Assembly: GCF_004297265.1 (NCBI RefSeq)
Contig: NZ_SCUT01000010.1
Location: 1 to 64,000, forward strand
DNA from: Reyranella sp.
GTDB lineage: Bacteria > Pseudomonadota > Alphaproteobacteria > Reyranellales > Reyranellaceae
Length of the DNA: 64,000 nt
Reading direction: 5' to 3'
Shown one piece after another: positions 1 through 8,487 of the stretch; within the stretch, counting starts at the first letter, position 1; each line of letters opens with the position of its first letter. Made by a program: the position numbers and the translations under genes. The notes below the pieces were generated by a model. That model was not told the origin of the DNA and made no database searches. It saw only the letters and a list, made by a program, of their open reading frames with translations.

Positions 1-181
1 GTTTGCCATCGCGCCACTGCTGCGCCATCCAGTCGGCCGTCACGCGCGTCGGCATGGGTTTCAACACCAGCACAAGCCGGCCGGTGCCGCGGCCCTCGCC
101 ATCAACGAGGCTCTCCTGAGTGCTGTCCAACTCGACCCGCTTCATGGCCTGCCGGATCGCTGCATCGGTAAGACTTGCCAT
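1..181 (-). CDS. Tyrosine-type integrase, N-terminal part (cut by window edge)
   Basis: Reading leftwards from an ATG at 181, an open frame of 60 codons runs to the window edge. The protein begins MASLTDAAIRQAMK and later has GRGTGRLVLVLKP and ADWMAQQWRDGK. This is the layout of the arm-DNA-binding (DUF4102-like) N-terminal domain of phage and genomic-island integrases, with the typical start 'LTDAAIR', a beta-hairpin and a W...W/Y-R-x-GK segment. The catalytic domain lies outside the window. The gene points away from the truncated radC, so its start faces the putative attachment junction, the usual arrangement for an integrase at the end of an island. Family assignment is by pattern only; the product could also belong to a degraded element. 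Confidence 0.6.
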   Translation of the reverse strand, partial: MASLTDAAIRQAMKRVELDSTQESLVDGEGRGTGRLVLVLKPMPTRVTADWMAQQWRDGK

Positions 182-356
182 CCTTCTCACCACCCTCACC
201 AAACTGGGAGCGGCAACGAGGGTGCAGGGGTCGGCTACTGGGGGCGGTAGGCCCTCGCATCCCGCGAAAAACCGCTCCCATTTATGCCTCTAACCGACCC
301 CAGTCGACAAGCGATAAGTTCCGTGTTTAAGCGGTTTCTAGCGTGATTGAGCGTGA
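182..356. other. Spacer between integrase and truncated radC, with inverted repeats; candidate attachment-site region
   Basis: No gene is seen in these 175 bases. They contain two nested inverted repeats: gggagcgg (206-213) against ccgctccc (271-278), and ggggtcgg (about 228-235) against ccgacccc (about 292-299). Together with the integrase start on the left and the abrupt loss of radC on the right, this is where an att site and integrase or excisionase arm sites would be expected. The exact crossover cannot be fixed without the other end of the element. Confidence 0.35.
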
Positions 357-1199
357 TCAGTCGGGTCGAGTAGGGTGGTTATGGACCAGGATCAACGCGG
401 CGGCATTCAATGCCAGCGCGCGCTTCACCACCTCGCGGGGATAGACCGGCGTGTGGTCGATGGTGCCGCGCTGCTGGACCTCGTCGGCGATCAGCACGTT
501 CTTTCGGTCGAGGAAGAGGATGCGGAACTGCTCAGTCTTCTCGTGTGCCAGGGCGGCGTGGCAATAGTCGATCAGTTGCTGCCAGTTGGTCAGCACCGGC
601 ATGTCCTTGACCTTGCGCTCGGCCAGCCGTCGCCCGACCTCGCGCATCGCCTTGAAGTGGACGAGCGTGCGCTGATCGATTTCGAACTCCCGCAACTGCG
701 CCGGCTCGGCGGCGAACACGTCCCCGAGGGTGCCGAATCGTTCCAGGAGCGCCTTGGCCAGCGGTTTGGTGTCGATCCGCTCGATCGAATAGAAGAGCAG
801 CAGCTCCAGCAGCTCGTAGTCGGCCAGCGGCTCGACACCGGCCTTCATCACACGCTCACGCACCCGGCCGCGATGGCCGTGATAGTGCGGCTTCGGGGGC
901 GCCGCCTCGCCGCTGTTGTGGCCGGCCGGGGCCGCCGGCACTGCTTCGAGGGCTGCGGCTAGCCGGGTCGTCGGATCCTCGCCCGCGAAATCCCAGCACT
1001 GGTCGAGGCGGTTCCAGGAGCCGCCCGCCTCACGCAGCAGGATGCGGTGAGGGAGCGTGTTGCCGCTCACGCGCCACAAGCCGTCGGTGGATTGCAGGCG
1101 GAGACCCTGGGCCAACAGTGTCAGCAGCGCCGCGTCGTCGGGACCGGGGGCGGGAGGGGGCGCCTCGACGGGCTTGAGGTGAGGGCGACTCTTTGCCAT
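357..1199 (-). pseudogene. radC: RadC (JAB-domain) gene, truncated at its 3' end
   Basis: The 280-codon frame has a divergent N-terminal extension of about 100 residues. It then has the RadC helix-hairpin-helix region (HYHGHRGRVRERV, DYELLELLLF) and the MPN/JAB domain up to the metal motif 'LILVHNHP'. In RadC proteins this motif continues as HNHPSGDPTPS..D and is followed by roughly 40 more residues. Here the frame changes to TRPD and stops. The third metal ligand (Asp) and the end of the domain are therefore missing, so the protein is unlikely to be a normal RadC. The break faces an integrase gene at 1-181, which suggests disruption by integration. ATG 1199 is preferred over the upstream TTG at 1208. 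The role of RadC in repair is unsettled even in model bacteria. Confidence 0.75.
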
Positions 1200-1298
1200 G
1201 CCGCGCAACCTTGCCGGGTGAGCAAGGCAAAATCGCGGCGCTCGCCGACTTCCGTTGCGTTTGACGGCGCCAATCGTGGACCTGTCCGGTGCGGCTGC

Positions 1299-2192
1299 CT
1301 AGCTCGGAGCGCAGACCTCGCGGACACACGAGCGAAGCCAGCGGTGTGCGGGATCGGCGTCCATCCGCGGGTGCCACAACATGGAAACGGTGAATTCAGT
1401 GGTCGGCATGGGGAGTGAAAAGCTGGTCATCCCGTGGCGCAGATTGGCGGTGTGGCGCTCCGGCACGGTAGCTATCAAGTCGGTGTCGCGTGCCAGGGCG
1501 AGCGCCGCCGAGAAGTCGCTGACGATCGTGCGGACATGCCGCTTGAGGCCAGCAGGCAGGAAGGGCAGGTCGACGGCGCCGGTTTCCAGGCCGCTTCTCG
1601 ATACCACGACATGAGGGCTTTTCCGATAGGCGGCGCGGCTCAGGCCGCCGGCGTCGAACGCATGACCCTTCCGCACGACACAGACCAACCGGTCTCTGAA
1701 CAGCGCCTGGGCGCGCACCTCCGGCCCAAGGGCTTCCTCCACGACGCCGGTTTCCAGGTCGACCAGTCCCTCTCGCAAGGGAGTGCTGTCCTTGTTCGGC
1801 TTATGGATGAAGTTCAGTCGCACGCCAGGCGCCTCGATTTCCACCCGCGCCAGGAGACGAGCGCCGAAGTTTTCGATGAAGCCATCGCTCGTCCTGAGCG
1901 TGAAGGTTCGTTCGACTGCCGCCAGGTCGATCAGTTCGTCCGGGCGCAGCACGGACTCGACGTCCTCGACTAGGCGGCGGACCCGTTCCTGGAGCGCAAT
2001 GGCTTTGGGCGTCGCCACCAACCCCCGGCCAGCTCGGACCAGAAGCGGATCGCCGGTGGCTTGCCGCAGGCGCGCCAGGGCTCGGCTGGTTGCCGACGGG
2101 CTGAGCCGTAGTCGTCTGGCGGCGCCCGCGACGCTCCCTTCGGACAGGAGGACGTTGAGTGCGACAAGAAGATTGAAATCCACGATCCGCAT
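1299..2192 (-). CDS. LysR-family transcriptional regulator
   Basis: A protein of 297 residues. The N-terminal winged helix-turn-helix (about 1-65) reads MRIVDFNLLVALNVLLSEGSVAGAARRL and LSPSATSRALARLRQATGDPLLVR, the classical LysR DNA-binding signature. The rest is a periplasmic-binding-protein-like effector domain. Start 2192 was chosen because the LysR domain begins there; an in-frame extension upstream has no family support. It is transcribed divergently from the cupin gene at 2318 with 125 bases between, the standard arrangement of a LysR regulator with its target, so control of that gene (and of itself) is likely. The effector is unknown. Confidence 0.88.
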   Translation of the reverse strand: MRIVDFNLLVALNVLLSEGSVAGAARRLRLSPSATSRALARLRQATGDPLLVRAGRGLVATPKAIALQERVRRLVEDVESVLRPDELIDLAAVERTFTLRTSDGFIENFGARLLARVEIEAPGVRLNFIHKPNKDSTPLREGLVDLETGVVEEALGPEVRAQALFRDRLVCVVRKGHAFDAGGLSRAAYRKSPHVVVSRSGLETGAVDLPFLPAGLKRHVRTIVSDFSAALALARDTDLIATVPERHTANLRHGMTSFSLPMPTTEFTVSMLWHPRMDADPAHRWLRSCVREVCAPS

Positions 2193-2317
2193 TTCCCGAC
2201 CTGGACACGTTCGTAGATATATAGCGTCAAACGCAATGATTGTGTGCAAACCGTGCGCGTTCCGCCTCACCGGACACGCGCATACCCTGTGGTTAGCATC
2301 AACCACGGGAAACGGTC
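2193..2317. promoter_or_regulatory. Divergent promoter region between LysR regulator and cupin gene
   Basis: These 125 bases separate two divergent starts (2192 and 2318). They are locally AT-richer (tagatatatagcg around 2214-2226), and a purine-rich gggaaacgg lies just before the cupin ATG. A LysR box (T-N11-A type) would be expected here by family rule. Possible matches exist, but none can be singled out by eye. Confidence 0.4.
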
Positions 2318-2863
2318 ATGAGCGTCAATTCACGACAGGACTTCATCGAAGGCATGAGGGCCGCCTGGGGGCCGCTGACCAGTGAACTGGTGGCTGCGAG
2401 CCGCGCCCTGGCCCAGCGCTTGTTGCAGGCATCTCCTTCCGAGCCCTGGCTGGCGGAACTGCTCCGGGAGCGTCCGGCGAACCAGGAGCTTTACCGGGAC
2501 CTCGACCATGGCTTCGTCCTGCTCGCCCACACCGAACACGCCGGTCTCTATCGGCCGCCGCACGATCACGGGCGCAGCTGGGTGATCTACGCCGTTCTGA
2601 GCGGGGAGATGGAAATGCGCACTTATGCCCGCGTGGATGATCCGGAGAGGGGCGTGCGGCTGGTTCTGCGCGACAGCACCATCGTTCGTGCCGGTCAAAT
2701 CCAGGTCTATCTCCCGGGTGACATCCACGACACGCGTTGCCTGACGGACCAGGCCATGCAGTTCCGCTTCACCGAACGCGACCTGCGTGTCGAGGACCTC
2801 CAGGAGCATCGCCTGAGGCGTTACCAGCAACGGAACGGCGTATGGACGGTGGAAGCGAAATGA
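2318..2863 (+). CDS. Cupin-fold protein (cysteine-dioxygenase-like)
   Basis: A protein of 181 residues. The central part has a cupin metal motif, PPHDHGRSWVIYAVLSGEMEMRTY (His-x-His followed by an acidic residue), and a second motif, YLPGDIHDTRC. These are arranged as in the cysteine-dioxygenase-like group of double-stranded beta-helix proteins. The function could be a non-haem iron dioxygenase or a small-molecule-binding protein; the substrate cannot be read from sequence. The divergent LysR regulator suggests induced expression in response to a metabolite. Confidence 0.7.
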   Translation: MSVNSRQDFIEGMRAAWGPLTSELVAASRALAQRLLQASPSEPWLAELLRERPANQELYRDLDHGFVLLAHTEHAGLYRPPHDHGRSWVIYAVLSGEMEMRTYARVDDPERGVRLVLRDSTIVRAGQIQVYLPGDIHDTRCLTDQAMQFRFTERDLRVEDLQEHRLRRYQQRNGVWTVEAK

Positions 2864-2985
2864 TGGCTGTATCCGCGAGATCGTACTGTCGGCGCGGTGG
2901 CGGCGACCCAATGTTGTGCCACCGCAAGCCAGGGCGTGTGGGGAAGGGAAATCGCGGCGACTGAAGCTTGTGATACGATGCAGGC

Positions 2986-4431
2986 ATGTCCAACCCAGCG
3001 TACCCGGCCAACATCTTCGCCGAGATCGACGCGGCCTCTGCCGCCTTCGCCGAACAGGAACGGATCCCGGGCGTGGCCCTGGGCATCGTGCAGGAGGGCC
3101 GCCTCGTCCATACGGTGACGACCGGTCTCGCTGACCGCGAGGGCGGCCGGCCTGTGGAGGCGGGCACCGCCTTCCGCATCGCCTCGATGACCAAGAACAT
3201 GACGGCGCTGGCGATCCTGTCGCTGCGCGACCGGGGTTGGCTGCAGCTCGACGCGCCGCTGGCGCACTACGTGCCGCAGTTCGGGGCGGTGAAGCCCGCG
3301 ACCCGTGACAGCGCACTGGTCACCGTGCGCCACTTGCTCACGCATACCGCGGGCTTCGTCACCGACGATCCGTGGGGTGACCGCGTACTCGGCATGTCGC
3401 CGGCCGAGCTCGACCGGGTGATCGCCACCGGCCATCTGTTCGCCCGCCCGCCAGGCCTCGCCTTCGAATACAGCAACCTGGGCTACGCGCTGCTGGGGCG
3501 CGTACTGACGAACGTGAGCGGCGAGCCCTACCAGGGCTATATGCGCCGCACCTTCCTGGAGCCGCTCGGCATGGCGCACACGACGTTCGATGCGCCGGCC
3601 GCCGCGGCGCGCGGCGGCTATGCCTGGGGCTACCGGCTGGACGTGGATCAGGACGGTGGGGAGACCTGGTCGCGCGAGCGCATCGAGCCGGACGGCGAGG
3701 TCGGCGCCATGGGCGGCCTCGCGACCACCGTGCTCGACTATGCAAGCTACGTGTCCTTCCTGCTGGGTGCCTGGCCGGCGCGCGACGAGCCGGAGTCCGG
3801 CCCGGTCCGCCGCTCGAGCGTGCGCGAGATGGTGCTCTGGCACGCCCCGCCCTTCGTGCCGGAGACGCCGCCCGGCGCCCGCTCGGGACAGCCCAGCGCC
3901 TATGGCTACGGCCTCACCCATTCGACCGACGCGCTGCTCGGCATGCGTGTCCATCACGCCGGCGGCCTGCCGGGCTATGGCTCGCACGTGCTGATGCTGC
4001 CGGAGCGCGGCTGGGGCGTCTTCGCCTTCGGCAATCGCACCTACGCCCCGATGTCACGCCTGACGCTCGACGTCGCGGAGAGGCTGCACGCCGCTTCGCC
4101 GCCGCTTCCCCTTGCGCCGCCGTCGCCGGCGCTCGCGCGGGCCGTCGATGCGATCGTCGTGGCCTATGCTTCCGGGCGCATCGAGGGTGGCGACCGGCCG
4201 TTCGCGGTGAACTTCCTGCTCGATGTGCCGGCAGCGCTGCGCGACGCCGAACTCGCATCGCTCAAGCGGCGGCTGGGGGAGGGGCGTCTCGAACGCATCG
4301 AGCCGATCCATGCGCTCGCCGGCCGTTTCGTGGTGGCGTGCGCCAAGGGCAGGCTGAACGGCACCGTTACCCTGTCGCCCGAGGCCGACTCAGGCATCCA
4401 GAAGCTGGTCCTGACGGCTGCGGAGGCCTGA
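2986..4431 (+). CDS. Serine hydrolase of the beta-lactamase (class C/EstB-like) family
   Basis: A protein of 481 residues without an obvious signal peptide. The three active-site motifs of class C penicillin-recognising enzymes are present: S67-M-T-K70 (SxxK), Y162-S-N164 (YxN) and HAGGLPGYGSH near residue 330 (HxG). The start MSNPAYPANIFAEIDA fits family members. About 110 residues follow the catalytic domain. The absence of an export signal argues for a cytoplasmic esterase or peptidase rather than a resistance beta-lactamase. The 3' end overlaps the convergent DUF6295 gene by 42 bases. Confidence 0.85.
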   Translation: MSNPAYPANIFAEIDAASAAFAEQERIPGVALGIVQEGRLVHTVTTGLADREGGRPVEAGTAFRIASMTKNMTALAILSLRDRGWLQLDAPLAHYVPQFGAVKPATRDSALVTVRHLLTHTAGFVTDDPWGDRVLGMSPAELDRVIATGHLFARPPGLAFEYSNLGYALLGRVLTNVSGEPYQGYMRRTFLEPLGMAHTTFDAPAAAARGGYAWGYRLDVDQDGGETWSRERIEPDGEVGAMGGLATTVLDYASYVSFLLGAWPARDEPESGPVRRSSVREMVLWHAPPFVPETPPGARSGQPSAYGYGLTHSTDALLGMRVHHAGGLPGYGSHVLMLPERGWGVFAFGNRTYAPMSRLTLDVAERLHAASPPLPLAPPSPALARAVDAIVVAYASGRIEGGDRPFAVNFLLDVPAALRDAELASLKRRLGEGRLERIEPIHALAGRFVVACAKGRLNGTVTLSPEADSGIQKLVLTAAEA

Positions 4432-4716
4432 CGGAGTCGCGCGCTTGCCGCGCACCTCGGCCTCCTCGTACTCGGCCGCTGCGATGGCCCGGTCGAGCGC
4501 GGCCCGCAGGGCCTTGGCCGATTCGAGCGTGATCTCGACGCCGGCGCGGGCTCCGGCGTCGAGGTGCCTGTTGAAGAAGTCGAGAGTGATGACGTCGCCC
4601 AACGGCGCATGGCGGGCGTGGTCGTAGGCGACCACCGCCTGGGTCAGCGGGAACCATTCGTCGCCGCGCTTGGCCATGCCTTCGGCCTCGGTGATCTCGA
4701 CGATCGAGGTGCACAT
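4390..4716 (-). CDS. Small DUF6295-like protein
   Basis: 108 residues beginning MCTSIVEITEAEG, with WFPLTQAVVAYDHARHAPLGD and ARAGVEITLESAKALRAAL. This resembles the small uncharacterised DUF6295 family, recognised here by the MCT start and the conserved 'YDHxxHAP' block. It lies immediately downstream of, and in the same direction as, the dienelactone hydrolase gene (10 bases apart), so the two are probably co-transcribed. Its C-terminal coding end overlaps the convergent serine hydrolase gene. Function unknown. Confidence 0.6.
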   Translation of the reverse strand: MCTSIVEITEAEGMAKRGDEWFPLTQAVVAYDHARHAPLGDVITLDFFNRHLDAGARAGVEITLESAKALRAALDRAIAAAEYEEAEVRGKRATPSGLRSRQDQLLDA

Positions 4717-4726
4717 GGACAGGCTC

Positions 4727-5485
4727 CTACTTCGCGAGATGGGTCTGGAAGAAGGCCCAGACCTTGCTCCAGCCGTCCATCGCCTGCTCCGGCCGGTAGA
4801 GCGGCCGATGCCAGTAGAAGAAGCCGTGGCCGGCGCCGTCGTAGCGATGGAATTCGTACGCCTTGCCGTGCTTCTTCAGCTCGGCCTCGTGCTGGTCCAC
4901 CTGCTCCGGGCTGGGGGCACGGTCGTCGTTGCCGAAGAGGCCGAGCAGGGGGCAGGAGAGATCCTTCGTCATGTCGATCGGCGCGACCGGCGTCTTGGCG
5001 TTGAGCTCCTCCTTGCCCATCACCACGCGGCCGCCCCACAGCTCGACGCAGGCGTCGACGTCCTTCTTCTGGCAGGCATAGATGAAGGCGTGCCGGCCGC
5101 CCGAGCAGGATCCGAACAGGCCGACCTTGCCGTTATGCTCGGGCTGCGCGCGCATCCATTTCACCGCGGCCCCGGTGTCCCCTACCATCTGGGCGTCGGC
5201 GATGCCGCCATCGGCGCGCACCTTCGCGGCGACGTCGTCGGGATTGCCGTCGCTGCCGCCGCCCTCGCGTTCATAGAGGTTTGCGCAGATGGCGATATAG
5301 CCATGATGCGCGAAGCGCCGCGTCGTCTCGATATAGAGTTCGCTCCAGCCGGGCAGGTGATGGATCAGCACGACGCCGGGGAAGGGACCCTTGCCCTCCG
5401 GCTTCGCCACGTAGGCGGTGATCGGTGTGCCTTTGTCGCCCTCGAGGGTGACGTTGGAGCAGGTCATGCCACGGTAGAACGACAT
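4727..5485 (-). CDS. Dienelactone hydrolase family protein
   Basis: 252 residues with an alpha/beta-hydrolase fold. The nucleophile elbow is G-S-C127-S-G-G, with Cys in place of Ser as in true dienelactone hydrolases. The acid is in the segment GNDDRAPSPEQ and the His in GAGHGFFYWHRP. PGVVLIHHLPGWSE forms the oxyanion strand. These enzymes hydrolyse cyclic lactones or esters in aromatic and chloroaromatic breakdown, but many paralogues have unknown substrates, and no other ring-cleavage genes lie nearby. It is followed by the small DUF6295-like gene in the same operon. Confidence 0.87.
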   Translation of the reverse strand: MSFYRGMTCSNVTLEGDKGTPITAYVAKPEGKGPFPGVVLIHHLPGWSELYIETTRRFAHHGYIAICANLYEREGGGSDGNPDDVAAKVRADGGIADAQMVGDTGAAVKWMRAQPEHNGKVGLFGSCSGGRHAFIYACQKKDVDACVELWGGRVVMGKEELNAKTPVAPIDMTKDLSCPLLGLFGNDDRAPSPEQVDQHEAELKKHGKAYEFHRYDGAGHGFFYWHRPLYRPEQAMDGWSKVWAFFQTHLAK

Positions 5486-5575
5486 CGGCTTTCCTTCCCA
5501 TCGGTGTTGCGTGCGGATGCCGATCTTGGCACGCGCCCAGCACGCCGCGCCAGGCTAGGGAAGCGGGGCGTCGCG

Positions 5576-6445
5576 TTAGGCCGTCGTTGCCTGCAGTGTC
5601 TTTGCCTCGAGGTCGTAAGGCGGCTTGGCGAGTTCCTTCGGTGACAGCGTGAAGAACTCGACACCCGTCTCGGTGATGCCGACCGAGTGCTCGAACTGGG
5701 CCGAGAGCTGCTTGTCGCGGGTCACCGCGGTCCAGCCGTCGCTCAGGACCTTCACCTGCCAGGTGCCGGCATTCACCATCGGCTCGACGGTGAAGAACAT
5801 GCCGGGCTTCAGCACCGGGCCGGTGCCCTTTTTGCCGTAGTGCAGGATGTTCGGCGCATCGTGGAAGATGCGGCCGAGACCATGACCCGAGAAGTCGCGC
5901 ACGACCGAGAAGCGCTGCGCCTCGACATAGGTCTGGATCGCATGGCCGATGTCGCCGACATGCCCGCCGGGCCTGGCCGCCGCGATGCCGCGCATCATCG
6001 CCTCGTAGGTGACATCGCACAGGCGCCGCGCCTTCACGCCGACATCGCCAGCGAAATACATGCGGCTGGTGTCGCCATACCAGCCGTCGAGGATGACGGT
6101 GACGTCGATGTTGACGATGTCGCCGTTCTGCAGCCGCTTCTCGCCCGGAATACCATGACACACGACATGGTTGATCGAGGTGCAGATCGATTTCGGGAAG
6201 CCGCGATAATTCAGTGGGGCCGGGATCGCCTTGTGATCCAGGATGAACTCGTGGCAGAGCCGGTCGAGCTCCTCCGTCGTGACGCCCGGTTGGACGTAGG
6301 GCGTGATGAAGTCGAGAGTCTCGGCCGCCAGCCGGCCGGCCCGGCGCATGCCGGTGAAGCCTTCGGGTCCGTGCAGCTTGATGGTGCGCTCGTCGCGGCG
6401 CCAATAGTCGGCGCTGTCGTCGACGATTTCGCGTGAATTGGTCAT
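5576..6445 (-). CDS. map: Methionine aminopeptidase type I
   Basis: 289 residues with the pita-bread fold of MetAP-I. All metal-ligand segments are visible: NIDVTVILDGWYGDTSR (two Asp), FSGHGLG (His), FTVEPM (Glu) and QFEHSVGIT (Glu). The substrate-binding region SINHVVCHGIP is also conserved. It removes the initiator methionine from nascent proteins. The N-terminal extension of about 30 residues is slightly longer than in Escherichia coli. It appears to be transcribed alone. Confidence 0.93.
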   Translation of the reverse strand: MTNSREIVDDSADYWRRDERTIKLHGPEGFTGMRRAGRLAAETLDFITPYVQPGVTTEELDRLCHEFILDHKAIPAPLNYRGFPKSICTSINHVVCHGIPGEKRLQNGDIVNIDVTVILDGWYGDTSRMYFAGDVGVKARRLCDVTYEAMMRGIAAARPGGHVGDIGHAIQTYVEAQRFSVVRDFSGHGLGRIFHDAPNILHYGKKGTGPVLKPGMFFTVEPMVNAGTWQVKVLSDGWTAVTRDKQLSAQFEHSVGITETGVEFFTLSPKELAKPPYDLEAKTLQATTA

Positions 6446-6557
6446 GGGTCCTATTTGGCATGCGATACCGGCGGTAACAAGGCCGGCACGACCGCTTGGC
6501 CGCGTGCTTTGCGTCCGCTACGGTCCTGAAACCAAACGATAATTACGCAGGCCTTGC

Positions 6558-7319
6558 ATGTCAGACCCGGCAAAAATCGTCACCGCCTGCATCCTCGTGA
6601 TCGGCAACGAGATCCTGAGTGGCCGCACCCGCGATTCCAACATCCAGTATCTCGCCACCGAACTCGGCAAGCTCGGCGTCCGGGTGATGGAAGCCCGTGT
6701 CATTCCCGACGTCGAGGCGACCGTCGTGGCGACGGTGAACGAGGTCCGCGCGAAGTTCGATTACGTGTTCACCACGGGCGGCATCGGCCCGACCCACGAC
6801 GACATCACCGCGGACTGCATCGCCAAGGCATTCGGGGTTGGCATCTCCGAGCATCCGGAGGCCGTGGCCCGCATGACGAAGCACTATGGTGATCCGGCGC
6901 TGTTCACGCCGGCCCGCCGGCGCATGGCGCGGGTCCCGCATGGCGGCGTGCTGGTCGACAATCCGGTCTCGGTCGCGCCCGGCTTCCAGATGGAGAACGT
7001 CTTCACCTTCGCGGGCATTCCCAAGGTCGCCGAGGCGATGTTCCAGTCGATGAAGCACCGGCTGGTCGGCGGCACGCCGGTCCTCTCACGCACCGTGCGT
7101 ACCAACCTGCCAGAAGGGATCATCGCCGAGCCGCTGGGCGCCCTGCAGAAGCGCTACGAGGATATCGACATCGGGTCCTACCCGGCTTTCCGCAACGGCA
7201 AGCCCAGCGTCTCGCTGGTCCTGCGCGGCACGGATGATGCAAGGCTCGTCCTGGCGGTGGCCGAGCTGATGGCCACCATCCGCGCCATGAACGGCGAGGC
7301 CGAGGAGTTCCTGACCTGA
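6558..7319 (+). CDS. CinA-like molybdopterin-binding domain protein
   Basis: 253 residues consisting of a MoCF-type (molybdopterin-binding) domain. ACILVIGNEILSGRTRDSN, FTTGGIGPTHDDITA and PEGIIAEPLG are hallmarks of the N-terminal half of CinA. The C-terminal nicotinamide-mononucleotide deamidase domain of full CinA is absent, so this is the short form, whose activity is usually ADP-ribose or nucleotide pyrophosphatase-like or unknown. It is divergent from map, with 112 bases between the starts. Confidence 0.85.
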   Translation: MSDPAKIVTACILVIGNEILSGRTRDSNIQYLATELGKLGVRVMEARVIPDVEATVVATVNEVRAKFDYVFTTGGIGPTHDDITADCIAKAFGVGISEHPEAVARMTKHYGDPALFTPARRRMARVPHGGVLVDNPVSVAPGFQMENVFTFAGIPKVAEAMFQSMKHRLVGGTPVLSRTVRTNLPEGIIAEPLGALQKRYEDIDIGSYPAFRNGKPSVSLVLRGTDDARLVLAVAELMATIRAMNGEAEEFLT

Positions 7320-7332
7320 CGCGCACTGCGCC

Positions 7333-7428
7333 GCCCCCTCACCCAACCTCTCCCCCTAGCGGGGGAGAGGAGCCTGAGTTTCATGTTCCTCTCCCCCATT
7401 CACATGGGGGAGAGGTTAGGTGAGGGGG
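7333..7428. repeat. REP-like palindromic repeat element
   Basis: Two outer arms, cccctcacccaacctctccc (from 7334) and its near-complement ending gaggttaggtgaggggg (to 7428), enclose two smaller hairpins, ctctccccc/gggggagag at 7348-7369 and again at 7390-7414. This symmetrical C-rich/G-rich structure of about 96 bases is typical of dispersed intergenic REP-type repeats. The right arm runs into the GTG start of the AbrB gene and supplies a Shine-Dalgarno-like gggggagagg in front of it. Confidence 0.8.
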
Positions 7429-8484
7429 ATCGCCCGGCACGTCACCTCATGGTCCGTGCTGATCGCGCTCACCGTGCCGGTGACGGCATTGATGCTGTGG
7501 TTGCATGCGCCGGCCGCGCTGATGCTGGGACCGCTGCTCGCCGGTGTGGCCTTCGCCTCGTGGGGCGGCAAGGTGACCTATCCCGTCCCGGTCTTCGCGG
7601 TGGCGCAGGGCATCGTCGGCAGCATGATCGCCAGGATGGTGCCGCTCACGATCGTCGGCGACATCCTGGGGCACTGGGCGTTGTTCACCGTCGGCGTCGT
7701 CTCGGTCGTCGCCGTCAGCACGTGGGTCGGCTGGCAGATGACGCGCTGGCAGATGCTGCCCGGCACCACGGCGCTGTGGGGCGTGAGCCCGGGCGCCGCC
7801 TCGGTGATGACCTACATGGCCGAGGCCTACGGCGCCGACATGCGCATGGTGGCCTTCATGCAGTATCTGCGCGTCGTCATGGTGGCCGCTGTTGCGGCAG
7901 GGGTGGCGCGTTACTTCGGCGGTGCCTCGCAGCATGCGCCGGATGCGATCGTGTGGTTCCCAGAAGTCGCCTGGCTGCCGCTGTTCGAGACGCTGGCGCT
8001 GGCGGCGGTGGGCTCATGGCTGGCGCGACGGCTCAACATCCCGGCCGGCGCCTTCCTGGTGCCGCTGGTCGGCGGCATCGTGCTCACGCATATGGGCTGG
8101 CTGCGACTCGAACTGCCGACCTGGCTGCTCGCCGGCTGTTACGCGCTGGTCGGCTGGAACGTCGGCCTGCGCTTCACGCGCGCGTTGCTGGTTCACGTGC
8201 TGCGTCAGCTGCCCGGCATCCTGCTATGCATCTTCGTCATGCTGGCGATGTGCGGCGGCGTCGCAGCCTTCATGGTGTTCGCCGCCGGCATCGACCCGCT
8301 CACCGCCTATCTCGCGACCAGCCCCGGCGGTGCCGATTCAATCGCCATCATCGCGGCCTCGACCGACGTCGACGTGTCGTTCGTGATGGCCATGCAGACG
8401 GTTCGCCTGCTCGTCGTGCTGTTCGCGGCGCCTTACCTGACCAAGGTCATCGCCGACCGGATCGGCGACCTCGGAAAGGGCTGA
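7420..8484 (+). CDS. AbrB-family membrane permease (former 'ammonia monooxygenase' family)
   Basis: 354 residues with about ten hydrophobic segments in two similar halves, as in the AbrB duplication family. LMLGPLLAGVAFASWGG and MLPGTTALWGVSPGAASVMTYMAEAYGADMR match the conserved GPLL and 'P-G-x2-A...SPGAAS' motifs; LATSPGGADSIAIIAAST repeats the motif in the second half. The family consists of poorly characterised inner-membrane transporters or regulators. Start GTG 7420 is preceded by gggggagagg from the REP-like repeat; GTG 7456 is an alternative. Substrate unknown. Confidence 0.8.
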   Translation: MRGIARHVTSWSVLIALTVPVTALMLWLHAPAALMLGPLLAGVAFASWGGKVTYPVPVFAVAQGIVGSMIARMVPLTIVGDILGHWALFTVGVVSVVAVSTWVGWQMTRWQMLPGTTALWGVSPGAASVMTYMAEAYGADMRMVAFMQYLRVVMVAAVAAGVARYFGGASQHAPDAIVWFPEVAWLPLFETLALAAVGSWLARRLNIPAGAFLVPLVGGIVLTHMGWLRLELPTWLLAGCYALVGWNVGLRFTRALLVHVLRQLPGILLCIFVMLAMCGGVAAFMVFAAGIDPLTAYLATSPGGADSIAIIAASTDVDVSFVMAMQTVRLLVVLFAAPYLTKVIADRIGDLGKG

Positions 8485-8487
8485 CGA

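Noticed and set aside
2986..4431. Acquired beta-lactamase resistance gene
   Set aside because: There is no signal peptide, the protein is too long for a class C beta-lactamase, and no mobile context is present; esterase-like serine hydrolases share the same motifs.
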